DNA of 64,000 nucleotides, from positions 806,001-870,000 of the forward strand of contig DAJPGJ010000001.1 in assembly GCA_025992705.1 (NCBI GenBank), read 5' to 3'. How positions within the stretch are numbered: the first letter of the stretch is position 1; every line of letters starts with the position of its first letter. A program made the position numbers and the translations under genes. The notes beneath the pieces were generated by a model that saw only the letters and a program-made list of their open reading frames with translations, ran no database searches and was not told the origin of the DNA. The stretch is from Coriobacteriaceae bacterium (GTDB taxonomy: Bacteria > Actinomycetota > Coriobacteriia > Coriobacteriales > QAMH01). Shown piece by piece: positions 24,860 to 33,579 of this stretch.

Positions 24860-25459
24860 CTATAGGCTGAAGAGGCGTGAGATGGTGTCATCAGCCGGCT
24901 CGTTCAGCATGTTGTAGAGCCTTCGTGGAACAGCGTCGTCAAGATACCTGCATAGGGTCTCAATGCTGTACGGCATGTTTCCGACGAACCAGTGCGTGAC
25001 ACCGCCGACTTCGGCATCTGCCAATGCCACAATCTGGAATTCCAACTCCGGATCGAGCTTTTCGTGCTTGTAGTCGACGATTGTCTCGCGCAGCGTCTGG
25101 ATACGCCGACGCTTGGCATGCTCGAAGAGTGATTGATAGCCTTCCATGCCAAAGCCCCATCGATAGAGCGTGTCGTGTTCGGCAAATGCGGTCGTGTTGA
25201 GGAAGTTTGCTTGGAACCAGTTGAGGGTGCGTCCCGTCTGGAAGAGGAAATGCTCGGCGATGACGCCGTAGTGCCACTGGCATATGTCCCATTTGTCCTT
25301 GAAATGATAGTAGAAGGTCGCGCGCGATATGCTCGCTTCGTTGCAGATCTGGGTTACGGAGATCTCGTCGAAGGGCTTCTCCTTCAGCAGCTTCTCAAAG
25401 GCGTTCACAACAGCGAGTCGAGTTTCGTTCAGGTTGAACCCAAAGACCTCATTCATCAT
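24860..25459 (-). CDS. TetR-family transcriptional regulator
   Basis: DNA-binding repressor-type regulator of 199 residues. The N-terminal helix-turn-helix is typical (ISVTQICNEASISRATFYYHFKDKWDI, residues ~33-59). The C-terminal ligand domain resembles the TetR_C group of anaerobes in which the effector is unknown. Start ATG at 25459 follows a run of G (AGAGGGGGGC). It is divergent from the molybdoenzyme operon, so it probably controls that operon. Inverted repeats in the gap, GTAGATTAG (25635-25643) with CTAATCTAC (25693-25701) and ATGCTG/CAGCAT (25600-25625), are possible operators. Confidence 0.9.
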   Translation of the reverse strand: MMNEVFGFNLNETRLAVVNAFEKLLKEKPFDEISVTQICNEASISRATFYYHFKDKWDICQWHYGVIAEHFLFQTGRTLNWFQANFLNTTAFAEHDTLYRWGFGMEGYQSLFEHAKRRRIQTLRETIVDYKHEKLDPELEFQIVALADAEVGGVTHWFVGNMPYSIETLCRYLDDAVPRRLYNMLNEPADDTISRLFSL

Positions 25460-25808
25460 AGCCCCCCTCTTCGATTTTCCCCTTCTTTAATGTACTCGCC
25501 TTTATTGCCTTTTTGTGACGTTTGGACAAAAGAGCAATTCTGTCTGACTATTCCTGACATATGAATGGAAGTGACAAAAACGTCTCGAAGAAGGTGTATA
25601 TGCTGGCACGTCATCCTGACAGCATGCGGGAGCTGTAGATTAGTTTCAGGCGCTGCGACGGCATTGAAAGTTCCATGTGAAAACCGTGCTTCCTAATCTA
25701 CCAATCAGAGAACTCTGACGTTTTTTGCGTTGGGGTCAGGCAGTTCCAATGGGCTGTTTTCTGGAGCATGGCAAGACATTGCCATGCAAGGAGAGAGGAG
25801 TGAGGATT
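25460..25808. promoter_or_regulatory. Divergent control region between TetR gene and molybdoenzyme operon
   Basis: 349 bp without a gene. It contains inverted repeat pairs 25635-25643/25693-25701 (9 bp, perfect) and 25600-25605/25620-25625 (6 bp), and lower GC than its surroundings. No clear paired -35/-10 boxes could be chosen. Role as operator region is inferred from position only. Confidence 0.4.
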
Positions 25809-28244
25809 ATGGCAGAACATGGAGTGGAGGGCTACAACAACAGTGGCGTGTCGACGCAGCTCGTCGGCGACTACGTTGAAGTCCCGCACAAGCACCCCTG
25901 GCGCTACGAGGAGGACGGCTTGACCGTCACCCGCGGCAGTGCATGGTCGGGCCCTGGTTGTCACGACGGCTGCGGCGTCCTGTTGTATACGGACAAGGAC
26001 GGCAAGTTCGTCAAGTGCGAGGGCGACCCCGAGAACCCCTACAACCGCGGCCGTCTGTGCGTGCGTTGCCTGGATGTTCCCGAGGTGACCTACCACAAGG
26101 ACCGTCTCCTGTATCCGATGAAGCGCGATCCCAAGGACCGTGGCAAGGACAAGTGGGAGCGTATCAGCTGGGAAGAGGCCATCGACCTGGTGGCGACGAC
26201 CTTCCTCGACATCAAGGAGAAGTACGGAGCGGAGTCCGTCGTCTTCGGCCAGGGTACCGGCCGTGACATCGCCGCCTACATTACACGCCTGTGCTGGTCG
26301 TTCGGCTCGCCCAACTACGTGCTGTTCCTGTCTGGTTGTGCCTGCTACCTGCCGCGCGTCGCCGGCATGGCTGCCACCGCCGGTTCGTTCTGGGTGGCTG
26401 ACTGCTCGCAGCAGTTTGCTGATCGCTACGACAATCCCGAGTACAGGGTTCCCGAGACGATGTTCATCTGGGGCAACTATCCCTTGCGCGCGAACTCCGA
26501 TGGCTTCTACGGCCACTGGGTCGTTGACCTCATGAAGCGCGGCATGGAAGTCGTCATGATCGACCCCAAGGTCACCTGGCTGTCCTCGCATGCCAAGATT
26601 CACCTGCCCATCCGTCCCGGCACCGACGCGGCGCTCGCCTTGGGCTTCCTTAACATCATCATCAACGAGGACCTCTACGATCATGACTTCGTCGACCGTT
26701 GGACCTACGGCTTTGACGAGCTCGCAGAGCGCGTGCAGGAATACACGCCGTCCCGGGTCGCGGATATCACCTGGATTCCCGAGGAGAAGATCGTCGCGGC
26801 TGCCCGTCTTCTGGCCAACAGCAAGCCCGCCACCATGCAGTGGGGCGTCGCGGTCGACATGACCAAGGAGGCCCTGCCGGCTTCCCAGGCAATCGCCGCA
26901 TGCTTCCAGATCACGGGTAACGTCGACGTGCCTGGCGGCATCATCGCTCCACCCGAGATTCTCAACTACGCCGGCGGCTGGGGTCGCGAGCTTTGCCCCG
27001 AAGAGACGTGGAAGAAGCGCATCGGTCTGGACATGTATCCACTGCTCAACTTCGGTTTCCAGATCGCCCAGCCCGACGAGCTGCGCCACACCATGGTGAC
27101 CGGCGAGCCTTACAAGATCCATGCCACGTGGCTGCAGCAGAACAATACGCTGTCCTGCATGTCCGCCGACCCGCAGGAGACCTACGCCGGTCTCATGAAC
27201 TGCGATTTCAACGTGTCGGTCGACCTGTTCATGACGCCGACCATCATGGCGACGTCCGACGTGGTGCTCCCAGCGGCGACCTTCCCCGAGCGCGACGGTA
27301 TCCGCGTCGGTGACGGCGTGCAGCGCGGCGAGGTCATCAACAAGGTGTGCCAGGTGGGCGAGTGCAAGTCCGACATGGAGATCAACCTTCTGCTCGGCAA
27401 GCGCTTCAACCCGGAGGCATGGCCCTGGGAAAACGTCGACGAGATGTTCAGCGCCATGCTCGAGGCGCAGACGCCCTACAGCTTCCAGGACGTTCGGGAG
27501 AAAGGCCCCATCTACTTGCCGTTCAGCTACAAGCGTTACGAGACGGGCCGCCTGCGCGCCGACGGACAGCCGGGCTTTGGCACGCCGACGGGACGCATCG
27601 AGCTGTGGTCGACGTTCTACAATAGCGCCGGCATGGACCCGTTGCCCTACTTCGAGGAGCCGGTGCCAGGTCCCAACTCCACGCCCGAGCTGCTCGACGA
27701 GTATCCGCTGGTACTTACCACCGGCGCCCGTCCCTGGTCGCTGTTCCATTCGGAGCATCGTCAGGTCAAGCGCATGCGCAACCTCAAGAAGGAAGCCAAC
27801 GTCTACATGAACCCCAAGACGGCGGAAGAGTACGGTCTGGTCGATGGCGACTGGGTCTGGATCGAGAACGTGTACGGCCGCTGCAAGTCAAAGGTCGTCG
27901 TCACGAACATCTACACCAACCCCAAGGTCATTGCCTGCGACCATGCCTGGTGGCATCCGGAAGGCGACCCCGAGAAGCTCTATGACACGCATGACCTCAA
28001 CGTCAATAACCTGCTTCCGGGCATTCCCGGCAAGGCCGGATTCGGTTCCAACTACAAGACCACGCTGGTCAAGCTCTACAAGGTGACGCCGGAAGACGAC
28101 ACCAACGGGGCCTTCCTGACCGGCGAGGAAGGCGAGCATTCGCAGGCTCTCGACGGTAAGGGTGTCGAGGCGATCCAGGACTTGGTCGATCAGCGCAACG
28201 CCCTGGTCGCCAAGCGTGATGCCGCCAAGGCCGAAGCGGAATAG
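25809..28244 (+). CDS. Cytoplasmic molybdopterin oxidoreductase (DMSO reductase superfamily)
   Basis: Molybdopterin-dependent enzyme of 811 residues, similar in layout to the catechol dehydroxylase-type enzymes of gut Eggerthella and Gordonibacter. Near the N-terminus are Cys51 and Cys55 (CHDGC), Cys70, and Cys84/Cys87 (GRLCVRC), expected to hold a 4Fe-4S cluster. Possible molybdenum ligands are Cys177 or Cys179 (SGCACYLPR). The bis-molybdopterin-binding region and the C-terminal ADOCASE domain (TTGARPWSLFHSEHRQ onward) are present. There is no twin-arginine signal, so it should be cytoplasmic. Start ATG 25809 follows GAGAGGAGTGAGG. A small ferredoxin and an MFS carrier follow, suggesting uptake and reduction of a small organic substrate. 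The substrate is unknown. Confidence 0.88.
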   Translation: MAEHGVEGYNNSGVSTQLVGDYVEVPHKHPWRYEEDGLTVTRGSAWSGPGCHDGCGVLLYTDKDGKFVKCEGDPENPYNRGRLCVRCLDVPEVTYHKDRLLYPMKRDPKDRGKDKWERISWEEAIDLVATTFLDIKEKYGAESVVFGQGTGRDIAAYITRLCWSFGSPNYVLFLSGCACYLPRVAGMAATAGSFWVADCSQQFADRYDNPEYRVPETMFIWGNYPLRANSDGFYGHWVVDLMKRGMEVVMIDPKVTWLSSHAKIHLPIRPGTDAALALGFLNIIINEDLYDHDFVDRWTYGFDELAERVQEYTPSRVADITWIPEEKIVAAARLLANSKPATMQWGVAVDMTKEALPASQAIAACFQITGNVDVPGGIIAPPEILNYAGGWGRELCPEETWKKRIGLDMYPLLNFGFQIAQPDELRHTMVTGEPYKIHATWLQQNNTLSCMSADPQETYAGLMNCDFNVSVDLFMTPTIMATSDVVLPAATFPERDGIRVGDGVQRGEVINKVCQVGECKSDMEINLLLGKRFNPEAWPWENVDEMFSAMLEAQTPYSFQDVREKGPIYLPFSYKRYETGRLRADGQPGFGTPTGRIELWSTFYNSAGMDPLPYFEEPVPGPNSTPELLDEYPLVLTTGARPWSLFHSEHRQVKRMRNLKKEANVYMNPKTAEEYGLVDGDWVWIENVYGRCKSKVVVTNIYTNPKVIACDHAWWHPEGDPEKLYDTHDLNVNNLLPGIPGKAGFGSNYKTTLVKLYKVTPEDDTNGAFLTGEEGEHSQALDGKGVEAIQDLVDQRNALVAKRDAAKAEAE

Positions 28245-28322
28245 CCGCAACGAGATCAAGACGAACCACGGGGCGCGAACCGAGGCGTCGGCCTGCGCCC
28301 CGTACGAGAAGAGAGGTGCGCT

Positions 28323-28700
28323 ATGCAAACTCCAGCTGAGCTCAACGCCCGAACGAGGGCGAAGTACGGAATGCTCATCGATTACCAGTGGTGCACGGGT
28401 TGCCACTCCTGCGAGATCGCTTGCCAGATGGAGCACGGCTTGCCCGTAGGACAGACTGGCATCATGGTCCACGACATGGGCCACTGGCCCCTCGAGGAGG
28501 GTGGCGATGACTGGCAGTTTGGCTATCTTGCCGCCCCCAACTCCGTGTGCGACACCTGCGCACACAGGCGCTCCCTGGGCAAACCGCCCACCTGCGTGCA
28601 GCATTGCCAGGCGCAGTGCATCGAATTCGGCCCCATCGATGAGATGGCCGAGAAAGCCAAGGAGCACAAGGACTACGTCCTGTTTGCCCTCGGTAAGTAA
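28323..28700 (+). CDS. Small 4Fe-4S electron-transfer subunit
   Basis: A 125-residue ferredoxin-like protein, a shortened relative of DmsB/NrfC subunits. The first cluster motif is C24-x2-C27-x2-C30-x3-C34 (CTGCHSCEIAC); a second set (CDTC, then CVQHCQAQC) lies near residues 76-102. It has no signal peptide and is probably the electron donor for the molybdoenzyme encoded 78 bases upstream. Four full clusters, as in DmsB, are not possible with these cysteines; one or two are likely. Start ATG at 28323 with GAGAGG upstream. Followed by a GC-rich hairpin, then the MFS gene. Confidence 0.88.
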   Translation: MQTPAELNARTRAKYGMLIDYQWCTGCHSCEIACQMEHGLPVGQTGIMVHDMGHWPLEEGGDDWQFGYLAAPNSVCDTCAHRRSLGKPPTCVQHCQAQCIEFGPIDEMAEKAKEHKDYVLFALGK

Positions 28701-28710
28701 GCACGAAATG

Positions 28711-28740
28711 CCTCCGGCGTCTTGGGTGGGACGCCGGAGG
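28711..28740 (+). terminator. Hairpin between ferredoxin and MFS genes (possible attenuator)
   Basis: Perfect 11-bp stem CCTCCGGCGTC/GACGCCGGAGG with an 8-base loop and no T run. It may partly stop transcription or protect the upstream mRNA end, giving more enzyme than carrier. Confidence 0.5.
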
Positions 28741-28780
28741 GCACCCAATCATGGAAACAACTGGTCTTATGGGAGGGATA

Positions 28781-30085
28781 ATGTCAATCGTGAAATATGG
28801 TGTTCTGGATAGGCAGACCACCAATACGGAGCGCTGGCTCGCCTTTGCCGCGCTTTTTCTGTTCGGCTTCACGGCCTCATGCAACCTCTTCAAGGCATCT
28901 CCGATTATGCCCGTGCTAGGTTCCGCCCTGGGAATCGATGCCGCCATGATCGGACTCATCATGACCTTCTATTCGATTGCCGCCGTCATCTTCGCGCCCA
29001 TTAGCGCGCTTGTCATGCGCAAGGTCGGTGTCAAATTCATGGTCGTGGCATCCTGCATCATCATGATCATCGGTACCCTCATTAGCTGGCTAGCCGGTGA
29101 TAACGCTGCCATTTTCTTTACTGGACGTGCTATTGAGGGCGTTGCCTATGGCCTAATTTGCGTTTGTGGTCCCAATATCTTGCCGAGGCTCTTCCCACGC
29201 AAGCAGATGGGTATGGCCGTTGGCATCTGGTCACAGTGGATTCCCTGCGGAACCATCATCGCGTTCTTTACGGCTCCGGTTATATTCGATGCGACTGGCG
29301 CATGGCAGAATATCTGGCTCGCGACGTTGATCCTAGAGGTTATCGCTCTCATCGGGCTTGTCGTGTTCGTGAAGATGCCCGCGAAGAACGAGAACACGAT
29401 TGTTGCGGGCAATGCCGATGTCGAGGCGAAGCACGGCAAGCAATTCCCGGCTTCGGGCTTTGTCGTCTGCGGTATCTTCCTCATCTGGGTATACGTCTAC
29501 GTCGTCAATATTAACGGCATGTATCCGACCTTCCTGATGGAGGAGAAAGGCATGAGCATGTTCGACGCCTCCATGCTGCCGAACTGGCTTGCCATCATCA
29601 CCATTCCATTGGGAATCGTCGCAGGTGTCATATCCGACAAGTTCCCCATTCGCAAGAAGTCCCTTGTGGTCTTCTATATCATCGGCGCCCTGATTTTCTT
29701 CTTCCTGGCCTTCACGCCGGGCAAGGACGCCTTCAGTGCATGGGCCTTCTGCATCATCATGGGCATCTGCGCCTCGTTCATCCCAACCTACACTCGAGGC
29801 ATTACGCCGCTGCTTTGCACGGACTCGATGAAATGCGACATGGCCCTGATGGTCATGGCGCTCGTTACTGGTATTGCACAGTGTCTTGCGTTCCTCGCTT
29901 CCACGAGCGTCGCCGTGCTCGGTTGGTTTGCCAATTCGCAGTTCATTTGTGCTCCGCTCATGCTCATCGCCGCTATCGTCGTCCTCATCTTCGTCAAAGA
30001 CGATAAAGCCGTCGTCGAGATTCGTGAGCTCGAAGAAGCCGAAGCTCTTGCTGAGAAGAAGTGCGATACAAGCAATGCCGAATAA
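28781..30085 (+). CDS. MFS transporter of the molybdoenzyme operon
   Basis: A 434-residue carrier with about 12 membrane segments and the MFS loop after helix 2 (SALVMRKVGVKFMVV). Third gene after the molybdoenzyme and ferredoxin, in the same direction. In related gut Actinobacteria MFS carriers next to such enzymes are presumed to import the substrate or exchange it with the product. Start ATG 28781 follows GGGAGGG; the ATG at 28751 has no such site. The C-terminal tail is charged (EIRELEEAEALAEKK). GC content at third positions looks lower here than in the enzyme gene, which might hint at a different history. Confidence 0.9.
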   Translation: MSIVKYGVLDRQTTNTERWLAFAALFLFGFTASCNLFKASPIMPVLGSALGIDAAMIGLIMTFYSIAAVIFAPISALVMRKVGVKFMVVASCIIMIIGTLISWLAGDNAAIFFTGRAIEGVAYGLICVCGPNILPRLFPRKQMGMAVGIWSQWIPCGTIIAFFTAPVIFDATGAWQNIWLATLILEVIALIGLVVFVKMPAKNENTIVAGNADVEAKHGKQFPASGFVVCGIFLIWVYVYVVNINGMYPTFLMEEKGMSMFDASMLPNWLAIITIPLGIVAGVISDKFPIRKKSLVVFYIIGALIFFFLAFTPGKDAFSAWAFCIIMGICASFIPTYTRGITPLLCTDSMKCDMALMVMALVTGIAQCLAFLASTSVAVLGWFANSQFICAPLMLIAAIVVLIFVKDDKAVVEIRELEEAEALAEKKCDTSNAE

Positions 30086-30104
30086 GTTGTAGTCCCTTTC
30101 CTCA

Positions 30105-30151
30105 TGATGTCGGGCGTGTTCCCTCCTCTAGCAATGGCGCGCCCGGCATCA
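30105..30151 (+). terminator. Probable terminator hairpin after the MFS gene
   Basis: Stem TGATGTCGGGCGTG (30105-30118) with CGCGCCCGGCATCA (30138-30151), 14 pairs with two G-T, loop of 19 bases. No T run follows, so the role is uncertain. A second palindrome CCCGAGGG...CCCCCGGG lies at 30181-30203. Confidence 0.45.
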
Positions 30152-30235
30152 CCTTTGCGGACTTCGAGGAACTTCGCGGCCCGAGGGCTTGATGCCCCCG
30201 GGTCGCTTGTCTCTTACGGGAAACGAGGAGAAACC

Positions 30236-30448
30236 ATGTCTTGCGGATACGCTTGCGTCGGGTGCGGAAAATGCACGGGAACGCCTAAGCCCATGCTCGT
30301 AATGGGAACATGCCCCGCTTGTGGGCATCGGAACGCCAGCGATGCGATGCACTGCGACGAATGCGGGCGTCCACTGCCCCCAAGGCCCGGCATGGCCACT
30401 GCCAAACCGGTAGGTGCGGAAGACGGAGGCGGGAGTGGCTCCCGCTAG
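30236..30448 (+). CDS. Small zinc-ribbon-like protein
   Basis: A 70-residue protein, function unknown. Cysteine pairs: CGYACVGCGKC at the N-terminus (residues 3-13) and CPACGHRN...HCDECG (residues ~29-49), the latter a typical zinc ribbon. The C-terminal 20 residues are Gly/Ser-rich and probably disordered. Start ATG at 30236 with a strong GAGGAG upstream, so I trust it as a real gene although short. It follows the molybdoenzyme operon in the same direction after a hairpin and may be a separate unit. Confidence 0.75.
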   Translation: MSCGYACVGCGKCTGTPKPMLVMGTCPACGHRNASDAMHCDECGRPLPPRPGMATAKPVGAEDGGGSGSR

Positions 30449-30528
30449 TTGTGTGAGCTGAATGCCCGGCTGCGAGACGGTGTCATACGTGCCATACTGA
30501 CGCACGACGCTACGGACGGAGACCTTTC

Positions 30529-30900
30529 ATGATTACGATATCGAGCATATTCGAGATGTTGTTTCTCATAGGCTTCGGGCTCTCCTGGCCCATGAATATC
30601 GTCAAGGACATTCGCGGGAAGACCTCCAAGGGAAAGAGCCTTATGTTCCTGGTCTTCGCGCTCTTTGCCTATGCCTGCGGAATCCTCTCGAAGCTCACCG
30701 CCGAGACCATCTCCTTCGTCCTGATCTTCTACATCATCAACGCCGTGATGGTTGTAATCGACACCGTCTTCTGGTTTGTGAATCACAAGCGCGATCTCAT
30801 GTACGATGCCGAAGGGCAGGTATGCATCGAGGTCGTGGAGGAGATAACGTGCCCCTACGGATACGAGTGCGAAAGGCTCATCGTCGCGAGTGGCAAATAG
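30529..30900 (+). CDS. Small membrane protein, PQ-loop/SemiSWEET-like
   Basis: A 123-residue protein with three membrane segments in the first ~85 residues and a soluble tail containing CPYGYEC. The segment WPMNIVKDIRGKTSKGKSL between helices 1 and 2 resembles the PQ-loop motif of half-size sugar or amino-acid carriers (SemiSWEETs), which function as dimers. The resemblance is only moderate. Start ATG 30529 follows GGAGACC. No neighbour suggests a substrate. Confidence 0.7.
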   Translation: MITISSIFEMLFLIGFGLSWPMNIVKDIRGKTSKGKSLMFLVFALFAYACGILSKLTAETISFVLIFYIINAVMVVIDTVFWFVNHKRDLMYDAEGQVCIEVVEEITCPYGYECERLIVASGK

Positions 30901-30990
30901 GCTGTGGGAACGGTCGGCGTGGTAGTATAGCTATCTGGACACGACGAACGTTACGCTCGCCTTGCCCGTCACGTATTGGTAGAAGCAATT

Positions 30991-31023
30991 AATGAGACAG
31001 TTACTCTGAGCAACTGTCTCATT
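30991..31023. repeat. Dispersed palindrome, GAGACAGTT type
   Basis: AATGAGACAGTT - 9 bases - AACTGTCTCATT, perfect 12-bp arms, followed by TTG. It ends 12 bases before the queA start, so it probably forms a hairpin in the queA leader. Related copies are at 45754 and 47818. Confidence 0.88.
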
Positions 31024-31035
31024 TTGAGGGTGTCG

Positions 31036-32097
31036 ATGAAGACCGAAGATTTTGATTACGAATTACCCGAAAAGTTCATAGCACAGCAGCCGGCCATTCC
31101 GCGTGATTCCTGCAAGCTCATGGTCGTGAGCCGCGATGGAAGCCTCGAACATCGCGTCTTTCGCGATATCGGGGAGTATCTGCATCCGGGCGACCTGCTC
31201 GTCGTGAACGAGACGCGCGTGCTGCCGGCTCGCTTGCTTGGTCATAAGAAGGGTACGGGCGGAGCAGCCGAGGCATTGTTGCTCGACAAGGTGGCAGATG
31301 CGCCTGATACCGCCGATGAGCAGACCTGGAATTGCCTGGTCAAGCCCGGCAAGCGCCTCAAGACATGCGCGCGCATGGAGTTCGAGCATGACGGCGAAGT
31401 CGTGCTCGAGGGCGAGATCATGGGAATCGACGAGGCGAATGGCTCGCGGTCGGTGCGCTTTACGACGCCGGGGGCCATGAGCGTCGACGAAGCCATTCAT
31501 TTGGTGGGCCATACACCGCTACCGCCCTATATCAAGGAATACGCCGGTGATGACGAGTTCTACCAGACCGTTTACTCGACCGAGGAGCGAAGCGCTGCGG
31601 CACCGACAGCCGGTCTGCATTTTACGGTTGGGCTTCTGGATGAGCTGAAAACCGCCGGCGTTGATATTGCGAGCGTGCATTTGGAGGTGGGACTCGACAC
31701 CTTCCGAATCGTTTCGGAGGACGATCCGCTCGACCACGAGATGCATACCGAGCTCTACACCGTGCCACCCAAGACAGTGCGGGCGATCAAGGAAGCCAAG
31801 GCACGCGGCGGCCGGGTCATTGCCGTGGGCACGACATCGGTGCGCTCGCTCGAGAGCGCGGCGGCTGGCGGCGCGCTCGAACCGTGCACGCGGGCGGCCA
31901 CGAGTCTCTACATCCTGCCAGGTTACGAGTTCAAGGTATGCGACGCCATCATCACCAATTTCCATGTGCCCAGAAGCACGCTCATGATGCTCGTGAGCGC
32001 GTTTTCGGGACGCGAGACGATCATGGATGCTTACGAGACTGCCAAGACCGAGGGTTACCGGTTCTTCAGCTTCGGCGATGCGATGCTGCTGCTGTAG
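31036..32097 (+). CDS. queA: S-adenosylmethionine:tRNA ribosyltransferase-isomerase QueA
   Basis: Transfers and rearranges the ribosyl part of SAM onto preQ1-tRNA, forming epoxyqueuosine. The 353-residue protein matches QueA throughout (DFDYELPEKFIAQQP at the start, NETRVLPARLLG, ERSAAAPTAGLHFT, TTSVRSLESAA, NFHVPRSTLMMLVSAF). Start ATG 31036 with GAGGG upstream; the frame is open further 5' through a palindrome, which I exclude. tgt follows 153 bp later in the same direction, and queH is 7 kb upstream. Confidence 0.97.
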   Translation: MKTEDFDYELPEKFIAQQPAIPRDSCKLMVVSRDGSLEHRVFRDIGEYLHPGDLLVVNETRVLPARLLGHKKGTGGAAEALLLDKVADAPDTADEQTWNCLVKPGKRLKTCARMEFEHDGEVVLEGEIMGIDEANGSRSVRFTTPGAMSVDEAIHLVGHTPLPPYIKEYAGDDEFYQTVYSTEERSAAAPTAGLHFTVGLLDELKTAGVDIASVHLEVGLDTFRIVSEDDPLDHEMHTELYTVPPKTVRAIKEAKARGGRVIAVGTTSVRSLESAAAGGALEPCTRAATSLYILPGYEFKVCDAIITNFHVPRSTLMMLVSAFSGRETIMDAYETAKTEGYRFFSFGDAMLLL

Positions 32098-32109
32098 AGG
32101 AGCTGATAG

Positions 32110-32215
32110 ATGGCACGGGAAGGGGCGCCGCCTCGACGGTCGCTTCCCGACAGCCCGCTTCGCGGTCTTTACGGCGCGCTCCCTTAGACCTCGGCTCTGC
32201 CTCTTCCCGTGCCAT
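32110..32215. repeat. 106-bp element bounded by 13-bp inverted repeats
   Basis: ATGGCACGGGAAG (32110-32122) and CTTCCCGTGCCAT (32203-32215) are exact complements, enclosing 80 bp of GC-rich sequence. It fills most of the gap between queA and tgt, and its right end merges with a TATAAT box (32215-32220) that may drive tgt. Confidence 0.75.
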
Positions 32216-32250
32216 ATAATGTTCCGATATGCGCCAATAAGGAGTTACAC

Positions 32251-33366
32251 GTGTTCGAATACGATCTGATAGCGACTGACCCCGGATGCGCGGCGCGCCT
32301 GGGCTGCCTGCATACGCCCCATGGTGACGTCCAGACGCCGATCTTCATGCCCGTGGGCACGCAGGCAACCGTCAAGGGCATCACCAATCCCCAGCTCGAG
32401 GATCTGCACGCGCAGATCATCCTCGCCAACACCTATCATCTGTATTTGAGGCCGGGTATCGACATCATTCGCGAGGCTGGAGGCATTCACGGCTTCATGC
32501 ATTGGGACCATCCCGTGCTCACCGACAGCGGCGGTTTCCAGATCTTCTCGCTTGCCGATACCCTCGAGCTCGATGCCGATGGCGTGAACTTCCGCTCCAT
32601 CGTGGATGGCTCCAAGCACCGTTGGACGCCCGAGGACAACATGCGCGTGCAAGAGGCCATTGGCGCCGACATCATCATGCAGCTCGACCAGTGTACGCAT
32701 TACCCGGCAACCAAGGAGGAGGTCGCCGCGGCCGTCGAGCGTTCGGCGAGCTGGGCGGCCCGGTGCAAGGCGGCACATACGCGCGAGGACCAGGCACTGT
32801 TCGGCATCGTGCAGGGTGGCGTCTTCGAGGACCTGCGTCTCGAGAGCGCCCAGCGGGTAAGCGAGCTTGATCTGCCGGGCTACGGCATCGGCGGATACTC
32901 CGTGGGCGAGGATCACGAACTCATGCTCGCGCAGCTGGGCACGGTCACGGCTGCACTGCCGGCAAACAAGCCGCGCTACCTCATGGGCGTGGGCAACCCC
33001 ACGACACTCGTGCGAGCGGTGGCGCTGGGCGTCGACATGTTCGATTGCGTGCTGCCCACTCGCACGGGGCGCATGGGCACGGCGTTTTCGAGCACGGGCC
33101 GCATGAACATGCGCAACGCCAAGTACGCGCGTGACTTTGGGCCGCTCGACGAGCAGTGCACGTGCCCGACCTGCCGCAACCACACCCGCGCTTACATCCG
33201 ACATCTGGTGAAGATGGATGAGATGCTCGGCGGCATCTTGCTCTCGATTCATAACGTGCACTTTCTGCTCGATCTCATGCGACGCGCCCGCGAGGCCATT
33301 GCCGCTGGTGAGTATGCGGACTTCGAGCGCGCGTGGATGGAGTCGGAGGCTGCTAACGATTACTAG
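32251..33366 (+). CDS. tgt: Queuine/preQ1 tRNA-guanine transglycosylase
   Basis: Exchanges guanine 34 of certain tRNAs for preQ1 (in bacteria). The 371-residue protein has the catalytic motifs LTDSGGFQIF (residues ~87-96) and the nucleophile in MFDCVLPTR, with the zinc site CTCPTC...H near residue 308. Start is the GTG at 32251 because AAGGAG lies six bases upstream and the family N-terminus begins there. Placed just after queA; together with queH it covers three steps of queuosine formation. Confidence 0.97.
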   Translation: MFEYDLIATDPGCAARLGCLHTPHGDVQTPIFMPVGTQATVKGITNPQLEDLHAQIILANTYHLYLRPGIDIIREAGGIHGFMHWDHPVLTDSGGFQIFSLADTLELDADGVNFRSIVDGSKHRWTPEDNMRVQEAIGADIIMQLDQCTHYPATKEEVAAAVERSASWAARCKAAHTREDQALFGIVQGGVFEDLRLESAQRVSELDLPGYGIGGYSVGEDHELMLAQLGTVTAALPANKPRYLMGVGNPTTLVRAVALGVDMFDCVLPTRTGRMGTAFSSTGRMNMRNAKYARDFGPLDEQCTCPTCRNHTRAYIRHLVKMDEMLGGILLSIHNVHFLLDLMRRAREAIAAGEYADFERAWMESEAANDY

Positions 33367-33404
33367 AGGTATGCTGACGAGAATTGCCGTTTGGGGCACG
33401 TTTC

Positions 33405-33473
33405 GTCGAGCCAAGTCAACTTGGACCTCCGAGTCAGCTTGGGTTCCTATGGCTTTGCCCGAAATGACAGAGG
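33405..33473. repeat. Degenerate family B fragment
   Basis: A weak match: TCGTCGAG near the left and CCGAAATGACAGAGG at the right end (33459-33473). It lies in the 213-bp gap between tgt and the BspA-like gene; nothing else is recognised there. Confidence 0.35.
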
Positions 33474-33579
33474 ATTTCCATGCTTGCGTTCTCGTGTTGT
33501 AAGATGCGGTGTCTATACTGTTGACCACGTTATAACGAATGGCGCATCGCGCCTGTTCATACGAGGAAAGGGGCCTTTT

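Noticed and set aside
25698..27758. Minus-strand open frame opposite the molybdoenzyme gene
   Set aside because: Shadow of a clear enzyme gene; no recognisable protein and no ribosome-binding site.
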